Origin: DASQFU01 sp035632955
GTDB lineage: Bacteria; Eisenbacteria; RBG-16-71-46
NCBI GenBank assembly: GCA_035632955.1
Contig: DASQFU010000038.1
Span: forward strand, 1-12,762
Length of the DNA: 12,762 bases
Direction: 5' to 3'
How positions within the stretch are numbered: the stretch's first letter is position 1; every line of letters begins with the position of its first letter. A program made the position numbers and the translations under genes. Shown here one piece after another: positions 6,656 to 12,762 of this stretch. The notes under the pieces are model-generated. The model was not told where the DNA came from and did no database searches. It saw nothing but the letters and a program-made list of their open reading frames with translations.

Positions 6656-7192
6656 ATGAACAGCAACGGAACGAACCGACTGGGAGGCGAGCTGATCGTG
6701 GCTTCGCTGCTCGTGGCACTCATGACGATCGGATGCGGCAAGCAGCAAAGCCAGCCGATCTCCAGTGACGTACAGCCGACCACGGCGGTCGTCGCACAGC
6801 AGCCGGGCGAGGTGCTCGAACGCACGACTCCCGCTTCGACCATTCCCGAGAACGAGGGAGAGCTGAGCGCGCTGGCCGAGTCGCAGTCTCCGGATCTTGC
6901 GGTTTCGACCGTGGATAGCCTGGTCGCTCCAGGATCGTTCGTCGAGATCGTCGCCGAGGGCTCGGCGGAAGTGGTGTCGATGAGCCTTCGAGACGACTTC
7001 GGTAAGATCCTGCCGCTGGTTCGCGACGGGGCGAGCAACCTGTGGCTGGCGACCTACCGCGTTCCCATGAAGGTTTCGAAGGAGCGCGTCGCGCTGTCGG
7101 TGACGGCAAAGGACGGCAGCCACCGGTGGCGCCGGGTATGGGTGTTCCTGAACGTTCGCCAGGAAACGGTCAAGGAGCAGACGCAGCCGTAG
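6656..7192 (+). CDS. Small putative lipoprotein with C-terminal beta-rich (Ig-like) domain
   Basis: This is a 178-residue protein. A hydrophobic stretch at about 13-25 ends in TIGC, with C27 as the likely lipidated cysteine. The -3 residue is T rather than the usual L, so the lipobox is imperfect. A polar, Q/S/T/P-rich linker (28-95) leads to a domain at about 95-170 with alternating hydrophobics (SFVEIVAEGSAEVVSMSLRD, LWLATYRVPM, RVALSVTAKDGSHRWRRVWV), typical of a small Ig-like or Big-like beta sandwich. AGAAGGA at 6647-6653 supports ATG 6656 over the upstream in-frame ATG 6554. It is divergent from the three-gene signalling operon and ends at a palindromic terminator. No specific function is recognised. 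An envelope-anchored protein regulated by the neighbouring two-component system is the simplest reading. Confidence 0.75.
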   Translation: MNSNGTNRLGGELIVASLLVALMTIGCGKQQSQPISSDVQPTTAVVAQQPGEVLERTTPASTIPENEGELSALAESQSPDLAVSTVDSLVAPGSFVEIVAEGSAEVVSMSLRDDFGKILPLVRDGASNLWLATYRVPMKVSKERVALSVTAKDGSHRWRRVWVFLNVRQETVKEQTQP

Positions 7193-7193
7193 T

Positions 7194-7255
7194 AACGCGA
7201 GCGGCTATCGATGACGGCGCCCCGGAGAGTCGCGACTCTCCGGGGTGCTCGCGTT
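7194..7255. terminator. Nested inverted repeat between converging genes, probable bidirectional terminator
   Basis: The outer arms AACGCGAGC (7194-7202) and GCTCGCGTT (7247-7255) are exact reverse complements. Inside them, 7220-7245 is a perfect 26-nt palindrome with arms CCCCGGAGAGTCG and CGACTCTCCGGGG. The element begins two bases after the lipoprotein stop and ends seven bases before the stop of the molybdoenzyme remnant on the other strand. It could act in both directions. No T-tract follows the inner stem, although the outer arms supply TT/AA ends. Confidence 0.65.
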
Positions 7256-7261
7256 GCGTGC

Positions 7262-7489
7262 TCAGAGTCCGTCGTACCTGGAGTATCCGCGCTCGTTCCA
7301 GTAATCGGCCGGCTCGCTGACCGTATACGCGATGTCGGTCACGGCCTTGATGTTCTTGAGGCCGAGCTTCATCGGCGCGAGGAGACGGAGCGGCGCCCCA
7401 TGAGCGAGCGGCAGGGGCTTCCCGGCCAGTTGGGTGGCGAGCAGCACCTGGGGATGTCGAGCGGTCTCGAGGTCGAGCGAAACGTAGTA
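7262..7489 (-). pseudogene. C-terminal remnant of a sulfite-oxidase/MsrP-type molybdopterin domain
   Basis: In the frame ending at the stop 7262-7264, the last 75 residues (from YYVSLDLETARHPQ) carry hallmarks of the oxidoreductase molybdopterin-binding domain: LLATQLAGKPLPLAHGAPLR, then KLGLKNIK, and the end PADYWNERGY. The half carrying the molybdenum-ligating cysteine and most of the pterin-binding segment is absent. The frame differs from that of the cytochrome domain just upstream, and no start or ribosome binding site is seen for it. Proteins that fuse a cytochrome b domain to such a molybdopterin domain are known, so this is most likely the broken end of one fusion gene. Confidence 0.72.
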
Positions 7490-8256
7490 GGGCTCGGGGC
7501 GACCATCGAGCGGAACGTGTCCCAGCCGTCGGCGATCACGAGAATCACGTGCGGAATCACGAACGACCCGAGCACCAGCATGCAGCCGAAGTGGACGACG
7601 CGGGCAACGTCGTAGTTCACGAACATCCGCTCCAGCCAGCCGAGCTGAACCGGCTTGTGCATCGCCCAACCCGAGAGCACCACCAGCGCTCCGAACAACG
7701 GCATCGAGAAATACGCCGCACGCTGGAGCGCGTTGTACTTGGAGCGCACCGGCGGATGCGGCCACGGGCGCCGGAGCACGGCCATTGGCAGCACGCCGAG
7801 ATAGAAGCGAATCATGGCGAGCGCCTCGCCGAGGTCCGAGCGCCGCGGCAGCAATGCGCGCCAGCCGCCACCCGCGATCAGACCGACCAGATAGAGAACG
7901 CCGTTCGCCATGAAGAAGTAGGCCAGCGCCCAATGAAGCCGGAGCGCGTTTGCGAGCAGTCGCGGGCCGAGACTGAGATGGTCGTAGATCCATGCATAGG
8001 ACGCACCCTGATAGTTGAGGGTGCGGGCGATAACGATCCCGATGTCCTGTAGATATTCCCGGCTCTGCGTCACCGGGTCGGGCGGATGCTTGAACACCGG
8101 CGCCGCCCAGTAGATCGACAGGCCGCTCGCGATCAGGCCGAGAAGTAGCGGCACGTTCACCCAGTGGGAAAGGCGCACCAGCGCGTGATGCTTGCGTACG
8201 ACTGGGAGCGCAGGATCGGCCCTGCGCTTCGCGGTGCGGGGATGGGGCACGGCCAC
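7369..8256 (-). pseudogene. b-type cytochrome (cytochrome b561/Ni-Fe-hydrogenase cytochrome b-like) domain with frameshifted tail
   Basis: As read, the gene encodes 295 residues. Residues 1-251 are a four-helix membrane cytochrome b: helices at about 33-50, 107-128, 182-200 and 221-243, with candidate haem ligands H31 (LSHW), H108 (RLHW), H222 and H236. After DGWDTFRSM (codon for M251 at 7504-7506) the sequence turns into a nonsense frame (rich in S, P, R, C) that stops at 7369, while the expected molybdoenzyme sequence continues in another frame. The start is GTG 8256 with GGGAGGAG at 8267-8274. Such domains pass quinol electrons to or from a partner enzyme, here presumably the lost fused molybdopterin domain. 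The cytochrome part itself is intact and could still fold. An assembly or sequencing error at 7490-7506 cannot be excluded. Confidence 0.72.
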
Positions 8257-8329
8257 GTTGACGGTTCTCCTCCCATGAAGAGTTCAGTAAACCTGGCGAT
8301 GGGTACGGAATCGTGCGGTGGTTCGTGAC

Positions 8330-8350
8330 CGACCGCGCGAGCCGCGGTCG
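8330..8350 (-). terminator. Hairpin directly after glgB
   Basis: CGACCGCG at 8330-8337 pairs with CGCGGTCG at 8343-8350 with a 5-nt loop, beginning three bases past the glgB stop codon on the minus strand. The stem is GC-rich, without a T-tract. It lies in the 97-nt gap before the cytochrome gene and probably separates the two transcripts. Confidence 0.45.
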
Positions 8351-8353
8351 TAA

Positions 8354-10660
8354 CTAGGCGTCATCTTCGGGTGACGACGGCTTGAGGATCAGAACGCCGA
8401 GCGGCGGGAGCCGCAGCTCCACGGAGTGGTCGCGGCCGTGGCACGCCACCGGGCGCGCCGTGACGCCTCGTGGCTGCCCGACGCCGCTGCCGCCAAAGCG
8501 GCGGGCGTCGCTGTTGAGCCGTTCCTCGTAGCGCCCCGGTGACGGCACGCCGATGCGATAACCCTCGCGCGGCACCGGCGTGAAGTTCGCGGCCACGACC
8601 AGGAAGTTCTCCGGATCCTTGGCCCGACGAACGAACGACACGATGCTCTGAGCCGCGTCCTGGAAGTCGATCCACTCGAAGCCGTGCCAATCGAAGTCCT
8701 GCTCGTGCAGAGCGGGCTCGCTCGCCACCAGTGCGTTCAGCTCCCGGACGAAGCGGTGCAGCCGCGCGTGATCGGGCTCGTCGAGAAGATCCCATCTCAA
8801 CCCATCATCGTGAGCCCACTCGCGTGGCTGACCGAGCTCGCCGCCCATGAACAACAGCTTCTTGCCCGGATGCGCTCCCATATAGGCGTAGAGTGCCCGC
8901 AGGTTGGCGAGCTTCTTCCAGCGATCCCCCGGCATCTTGGAGAGCAGTGAACGTTTGCCGTGGACGACCTCGTCGTGAGAAAGCGGCAACAGGAAGCGCT
9001 CGCTGAACGCGTAGTAGAGCGAGAACGTGAGCTTGCCCTGATGGTGAGCGCGTCCGAGCGGATCCATGCTCATGTACTCGAGCATGTCGTTCATCCAGCC
9101 CATGTTCCACTTCAAGTCGAAACCGAGGCCGCCGTCACGGACCGGGCCCGTCACGCGCGGCCAGGCGGTGGACTCCTCCGCGAACGTGAGCGCGCTCGGG
9201 AACCGCGCGTGCAACAGCACGTTCAAGCGCTTGAGGAACTCGATGGCTTCGAGGTTCTCGCGACCGCCGTACCGGTTCGCCACCCACTCGCCATCCTTCC
9301 GCGAGTAGTCCAGATAGAGCATGGACGCGACTGCGTCCACGCGCAGACCGTCCACGTGGTAGCGATCCAGCCAGAACAGCGCGCTCGCGTACAGGAAGCC
9401 GCACACCTGAGGCCGGCCGAAATTGTAGATGTAGGTGTCCCAGTCCTTGTGCTGTCCCTGACGCGGATCGGCGTGCTCGTAGAGGTGCGTGCCGTCGAAG
9501 AAGCCGAGACCGTGGGCGTCCTTGGGGAAATGAGCCGGCACCCAGTCCAAGACAACGCCAAGGCCCGCGCGATGCGCGGCGTCGATGAAGCGACGGAAGT
9601 CGTCGGGCGTGCCGAAACGCGAGGTCGGCGCGAACAGACCGACGGGCTGATAGCCCCACGAGCCGTCGAATGGATGCTCGGTGATTGGTAGCAGCTCGAG
9701 GTGGGTGTACCCCATGCGCTTGGCATAGGGGATCAGCTCTCGTGCCAGCTCGGCCCACGAGAGCCAACGATTTCCGTCCTCTTTCACTCTCCTCCACGAG
9801 CCCGCATGCACTTCATAGAGAAGGAGCGGTCGGTCGAGAGCCTGCCGTTCGCCCCGGCGTTCCATCCACTCGTCGTCGGACCAGCGGAAGCGATTCAGGT
9901 CCCAGACGACGGAAGCGGTGTTCGGCGGCAGCTCCATCGCGAAACCGTAGGGATCGGCCTTGACGAGCCTCGGGCCTACTGGTGCGAGGATCGCGAACTT
10001 GTAGAGATCGCCTTGACCCAGATCGGGAACGAACAGCTCCCACACCCCGGTATCGCCGCGCTGCCGCATCGGGTGCGTGCGAAAGTCCCATCCGTTGAAG
10101 TCGCCCACCAGGCTCACGACTCGCGCGTTCGGCGCCCAGACCGTGAAGTCGACGCCCCGCACACCTTCGTGACGCACGATCTGAGCGCCCATTTTCTCGT
10201 AGAGGTGTTCGTGCGTTCCTTCGCCGAACAGGTGCAGATCGAACTCCGAGAGCAGCGGCGGGAAACGATACGGATCCTCGATGACGACGGTCTCGCCATC
10301 GTCGCGCGTGACGCGCAGCCGGTAGGGGAACGGCTCGGCCGCTTCTGGAATCACGACCTCGAATAATTTATCGGTACGCTCCATTCGGTAGGCGCGCCGC
10401 CCGACCACGACCGCCGCCTCGCGAGCCCCCGGCAGAAAGGCCCGCACCGCGGTTCCAGGTTTGCCGTCGAGATGCACGGAATGCGGGCCGAGCACGTCGA
10501 ACGGCGCGCCGTGCTGACCGCCGGAGATCGCCTTGGCCGCGGCGCTCCCGGCGCGCGAGCTCGCTCGCGCCCGGGTGGCGGCGCCGCTCCGCACCTTCCG
10601 GGCCGGCGTTGTCGTGCGCGCGCGGCCGCGCGGCTGGACGTTTTGCGCCCGCGCTTTCAT
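8354..10660 (-). CDS. glgB: 1,4-alpha-glucan (glycogen) branching enzyme
   Basis: This is a 768-residue cytoplasmic GH13 enzyme that cuts alpha-1,4 chains and rejoins them as alpha-1,6 branches. A basic low-complexity stretch (1-48, rich in R/A/S/T) precedes an N1-type domain (about 53-155), a CBM48 domain (about 165-260, FTVWAPNARVVSLVGDFNGW) and the catalytic barrel. Conserved regions are complete: DWVPAHFPKD (372-381), nucleophile D442 in GLRVDAVASM, acid E495 in FAEESTAWP, and D563 in LSHDEVVHGK. A C-terminal beta domain follows, ending near VLILKP. The start ATG 10660 overlaps the stop of the ATP-grasp gene in an ATGA. The frame continues upstream to 11638, but that is the ATP-grasp gene read in another frame. 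No other glycogen gene (glgA, glgC, glgP, glgX, glgE) is visible. Confidence 0.96.
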   Translation of the reverse strand: MKARAQNVQPRGRARTTTPARKVRSGAATRARASSRAGSAAAKAISGGQHGAPFDVLGPHSVHLDGKPGTAVRAFLPGAREAAVVVGRRAYRMERTDKLFEVVIPEAAEPFPYRLRVTRDDGETVVIEDPYRFPPLLSEFDLHLFGEGTHEHLYEKMGAQIVRHEGVRGVDFTVWAPNARVVSLVGDFNGWDFRTHPMRQRGDTGVWELFVPDLGQGDLYKFAILAPVGPRLVKADPYGFAMELPPNTASVVWDLNRFRWSDDEWMERRGERQALDRPLLLYEVHAGSWRRVKEDGNRWLSWAELARELIPYAKRMGYTHLELLPITEHPFDGSWGYQPVGLFAPTSRFGTPDDFRRFIDAAHRAGLGVVLDWVPAHFPKDAHGLGFFDGTHLYEHADPRQGQHKDWDTYIYNFGRPQVCGFLYASALFWLDRYHVDGLRVDAVASMLYLDYSRKDGEWVANRYGGRENLEAIEFLKRLNVLLHARFPSALTFAEESTAWPRVTGPVRDGGLGFDLKWNMGWMNDMLEYMSMDPLGRAHHQGKLTFSLYYAFSERFLLPLSHDEVVHGKRSLLSKMPGDRWKKLANLRALYAYMGAHPGKKLLFMGGELGQPREWAHDDGLRWDLLDEPDHARLHRFVRELNALVASEPALHEQDFDWHGFEWIDFQDAAQSIVSFVRRAKDPENFLVVAANFTPVPREGYRIGVPSPGRYEERLNSDARRFGGSGVGQPRGVTARPVACHGRDHSVELRLPPLGVLILKPSSPEDDA

Positions 10661-11874
10661 CCCGCGACCATCTGCAGATCGGACCCCACGCGATCGGCGA
10701 TGTCGATCGTGGTCTGAAAATCGGGATGCCGCACGATTACCATCCCGTCCGAGATCAGGGTCTGCAGCCAGTCCCGCCGCGGCGAGCCGGGAGGGAGCAG
10801 GTCGACGACCACCATGTGAGGACCGAACTCGGTCAGCAACGGGCCCAGCCCCTCGATGCGCTGGATGCGACCCTGGCCCTGCGCGCGCTTGAAGATGGAG
10901 GCGCAGTTGTAGCGTCGCTCCACGGTCTGCGTGAAGCGCCCGTGAACCTCGGCCTCCGCCCAGCCGCGGAACAGATCGATGTCCGAGGCGTAGTTCATGA
11001 TGTCGACGGTGAAGGCACCCGGGGGCCGTGCGGCGATCTCGCCGAACACCGCCTCCCCGTCGGCCTTGCGGTACCACTCCATGTGGGTGAAGCCGGTCTG
11101 GAAATGCATCGCCGCGAGCACCGCGGCTCCCATGCGCCGTCCGGCTTCCAGCTCCGGCACGTCGGGACGGCGCAAGGCGACTGTCTGCGGGCTCACCCAC
11201 TCGAGCTGGCGCGCGATCAGCGGTCGCGGCCGGTAGGCGCAGATGTTGTAGAACGCGATCTCTCCGTTCACGCATACGGTGTCGAACGTGAACTCGTCCC
11301 CGTCCACGAACTCCTCGACGCTCACTTCCTGCACGTGGCGGAGGTGCGGGAGCACGGCGTCGAGCTCCGCGCGGTTGTTGATGCGGTGCGTGTCCTTCGA
11401 GCCGGCGCCCGCGATCGGTTTGACGATCAGCGGGAAGCCGATCTGTTCGGCGGCCTCGAGCACCTGGGCGACGGAGTGCGCGCGCTTGTGCCAGGGCGTG
11501 CGGATGCCGGCCGCGTCCAGCACCTGCTTCATCGTCTCTTTGTCGCGGAACGGGATGGTCTCGGCGACCGTCATCCCGGGCAGGCCGAGCGTTTCCCGAA
11601 TCCGCGCGGCCAGGACCATCAACGGTTCCCAGAGGCACGCTACGCGCTCGATCCGGATCTGGCTCGCGATCCGCCGCGCCTCGGCGATCACCGCGTCTTC
11701 GTCCGCGAACCCCGACACGCGGAAGTAGGCCGAGAGCGCCTGCCGGGTGGCCGGCGGCAGCGCGGACTCGTGCTGATCGCCGAGCCCGACCGCCCGCGCC
11801 CCGACGTCCTTCAGGCCACGCGTGAACTGCGGCATTTCCGACGGATAGCCGGGGGAGAGGACGAGCACGTTCAC
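10657..11874 (-). CDS. ATP-grasp domain protein, copy B, upstream of glgB
   Basis: This is a 405-residue cytoplasmic enzyme of the ATP-grasp superfamily, whose members activate a carboxylate as an acyl-phosphate and join it to an amine or thiol. A Rossmann-like N-terminal domain (VLVLSPGYPSEMPQFTRGL) leads to the ATP-grasp fold at about 110-310: PFRDKETMKQVLDAAGI, ATP-binding lysine K152 in FPLIVKPIAGAGSKDT, EEFVDGDEFTFDT (about 187-199), and metal-binding E279 in FGEIAARPPG, as in PurK-like members. The substrate is unknown. It follows the paralogous gene by 57 nt and overlaps glgB by 4 nt. A perfect AAGGAGGT at 11878-11885 precedes GTG 11874 by only 3 nt; another in-frame GTG at 11868 has better spacing, but the N-terminus MNVLVL fits the family better from 11874. 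Confidence 0.88.
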   Translation of the reverse strand: MNVLVLSPGYPSEMPQFTRGLKDVGARAVGLGDQHESALPPATRQALSAYFRVSGFADEDAVIAEARRIASQIRIERVACLWEPLMVLAARIRETLGLPGMTVAETIPFRDKETMKQVLDAAGIRTPWHKRAHSVAQVLEAAEQIGFPLIVKPIAGAGSKDTHRINNRAELDAVLPHLRHVQEVSVEEFVDGDEFTFDTVCVNGEIAFYNICAYRPRPLIARQLEWVSPQTVALRRPDVPELEAGRRMGAAVLAAMHFQTGFTHMEWYRKADGEAVFGEIAARPPGAFTVDIMNYASDIDLFRGWAEAEVHGRFTQTVERRYNCASIFKRAQGQGRIQRIEGLGPLLTEFGPHMVVVDLLPPGSPRRDWLQTLISDGMVIVRHPDFQTTIDIADRVGSDLQMVAG

Positions 11875-11877
11875 GAG

Positions 11878-11885
11878 ACCTCCTT
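11878..11885 (-). promoter_or_regulatory. Full-length Shine-Dalgarno for ATP-grasp copy B
   Basis: On the minus strand this reads AAGGAGGT, fully complementary to the 16S rRNA 3' end. It lies 3 nt before GTG 11874 and 9 nt before a second in-frame GTG at 11868, so the exact start is ambiguous by two codons. Confidence 0.7.
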
Positions 11886-11931
11886 CGTCGACCGCCCGAT
11901 CATCACTTCGCTTTGCCGAACGCCTCTCACG

Positions 11932-12762
11932 CTACCCCAGCTCGACCCGGATCACGCTGACCAGCCGCGCGAGCGCTTGCTCCACGACCGCAGTCTCCGG
12001 GTGCCGAACGATGACGTAGCCGTCCCCTTCGTAGCCCGCAGCGGGCGCCTGCCCAGGTTTGGGAAGACGGGATTCCACCACCAGAGGGCCGATCTCGCGC
12101 TGCGCCGTGTCGAGTCCATGAATCGCGCGCACGCGGCCGTTGCCCTGGCCGCGCAGATAGGCTGCGCCCACGGCGTAACGGCGCACGGGCGGGTGAAACT
12201 CTTCGAACACCGCGAGCCGCGCCCAGGCGGAGTAGAGATCGACGTCGTGCGCGTAGGAGATGAGCGTCGTGAACTGCGCGCCCGGCGGCCTCACGGCGAC
12301 TTCGGAGATCGCCAGCGACCCGTCACGCCGGCGGAACCACTCCATATGCGTCAGTCCCGTCTCCAATCCCAGCGCGCGCAGCGAGCGCTCGGCGGCCACG
12401 CGAATGTCGTCGAAGGCCGGGACCTCGATGTCGCGCGGCAGCATCACGCACCACTGGATCCACGGGTTCTGCAGCACGTCGAGCGGCGTCGGGAAGTAGC
12501 GGCTGATCGAGTGCCACACCAGACGCCCGTGCACCATGGCGCTGTCGAAGGAGTACTCGTCGCCGGTGATGAACTCCTCGAGCAACGGCGGCTGGCCCGG
12601 CTGCGGCGGGCTGACGGCGAGCCACTCGCGCATCCGATTCGGCCCGTCGATCCGGAACGTGTTGTGCGATCCGGAGCCGGTCGGCGGCTTCGCCACCAGC
12701 GGATATCCGACTTCCTCCGCGAACGCCCACGCGTCGTGCTCGCTCTCGGCGAGCCGGTGACG
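11932..12762 (-). CDS. ATP-grasp domain protein, copy A (N-terminus outside window)
   Basis: The last 276 residues of a second ATP-grasp protein are present, and the frame runs open through the right edge (first visible residues RHRLAESEHDAWAF). The key ATP segment YPLVAKPPTGSGSHNTFRI aligns with FPLIVKPIAGAGSKDTHRI of copy B. The blocks EEFITGDEYSFDS, LTHMEWFRRRDG, ISEVAVRPPGA, the YAHDVDLY stretch and the terminal YVIVRHPE all have direct counterparts in copy B in the same order. The two are therefore paralogues from a duplication, now clearly diverged. It probably catalyses a related carboxylate-amine or similar ligation, but the substrate is unknown. The same operon likely includes copy B and glgB. 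The start codon is beyond the window, and no ribosome binding site can be judged. Confidence 0.87.
   Translation of the reverse strand, partial: RHRLAESEHDAWAFAEEVGYPLVAKPPTGSGSHNTFRIDGPNRMREWLAVSPPQPGQPPLLEEFITGDEYSFDSAMVHGRLVWHSISRYFPTPLDVLQNPWIQWCVMLPRDIEVPAFDDIRVAAERSLRALGLETGLTHMEWFRRRDGSLAISEVAVRPPGAQFTTLISYAHDVDLYSAWARLAVFEEFHPPVRRYAVGAAYLRGQGNGRVRAIHGLDTAQREIGPLVVESRLPKPGQAPAAGYEGDGYVIVRHPETAVVEQALARLVSVIRVELG

Noticed and set aside
7369..7503. C-terminal 45 residues of the cytochrome frame as a novel domain
   Set aside because: The composition is that of an out-of-frame reading (S/P/R/C-rich), and the other frame over the same bases gives clear molybdopterin-domain sequence.
9135..9797. 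Several 160-240-codon frames inside glgB on both strands
   Set aside because: All are overlapped by the intact catalytic domain of GlgB and contain no recognisable motif.
10661..11638. Longer start for glgB giving a 1094-residue protein
   Set aside because: That stretch is the ATP-grasp gene in another frame and is arginine/proline-rich nonsense.
1..12762. CRISPR array, insertion sequence, prophage, tRNA or toxin-antitoxin locus
   Set aside because: No regularly spaced direct repeats, transposase or integrase motifs, cloverleaf sequence or small paired genes were seen.

Overview
The window is about two-thirds G+C by eye, with long high-GC reading frames, strong AGGAG-type ribosome binding sites, signal peptides and a lipoprotein. 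It looks like a chromosomal segment of a free-living Gram-negative bacterium, perhaps an uncultured environmental lineage (for example Eisenbacteria-, Gemmatimonadota- or delta-proteobacterium-like). No marker gene is present, so the phylum is a guess. I saw no tRNA, rRNA, CRISPR array, integrase or insertion sequence.

Layout. (1) 1-1311, plus strand: the glycine-rich tail of a protein cut by the left edge, probably an efflux membrane-fusion/adaptor protein, overlaps by one base a MacB-type ABC permease without an ATPase domain. (2) 1386-2069, plus: an exported SYLF/Ysc84-domain protein. A GC-rich hairpin then separates it from the converging operon. (3) 6332-2147, minus: a tight three-gene signalling operon. 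It encodes an exported protein of unknown function, an NtrY-like membrane histidine kinase (ATGA overlap) and an NtrX/NtrC-like sigma-54-dependent response regulator (2-nt gap). (4) 6333-6655: a divergent intergenic region with a perfect 9-bp inverted repeat, two sigma-54-like -24/-12 elements facing opposite ways, and a run of small inverted repeats. (5) 6656-7192, plus: a small putative lipoprotein, transcribed divergently from the signalling operon and a plausible target of it. (6) 7194-7255: a nested inverted repeat between converging genes. (7) 8256-7262, minus: a b-type cytochrome domain joined out of frame to the last ~75 residues of a sulfite-oxidase/MsrP-type molybdopterin domain. This looks like a decayed cytochrome b-molybdoenzyme fusion with an internal deletion. 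(8) 12762-8354, minus: two paralogous ATP-grasp proteins (the upstream one cut by the right edge) followed, with an ATGA overlap, by a glycogen branching enzyme GlgB that has a basic N-terminal extension.

How the genes may work together. The kinase probably senses an envelope signal, possibly with the exported protein, and phosphorylates D50 of the regulator, which would activate sigma-54 promoters. The palindrome lies about 100 bp upstream of the predicted start of the lipoprotein transcript, a usual place for an enhancer-binding-protein site. The ATP-grasp/ATP-grasp/GlgB set is the least conventional locus here: no other glycogen gene is visible, and the coupling of ligase-fold enzymes to a branching enzyme suggests an uncharacterised link between alpha-glucan metabolism and an ATP-dependent ligation.
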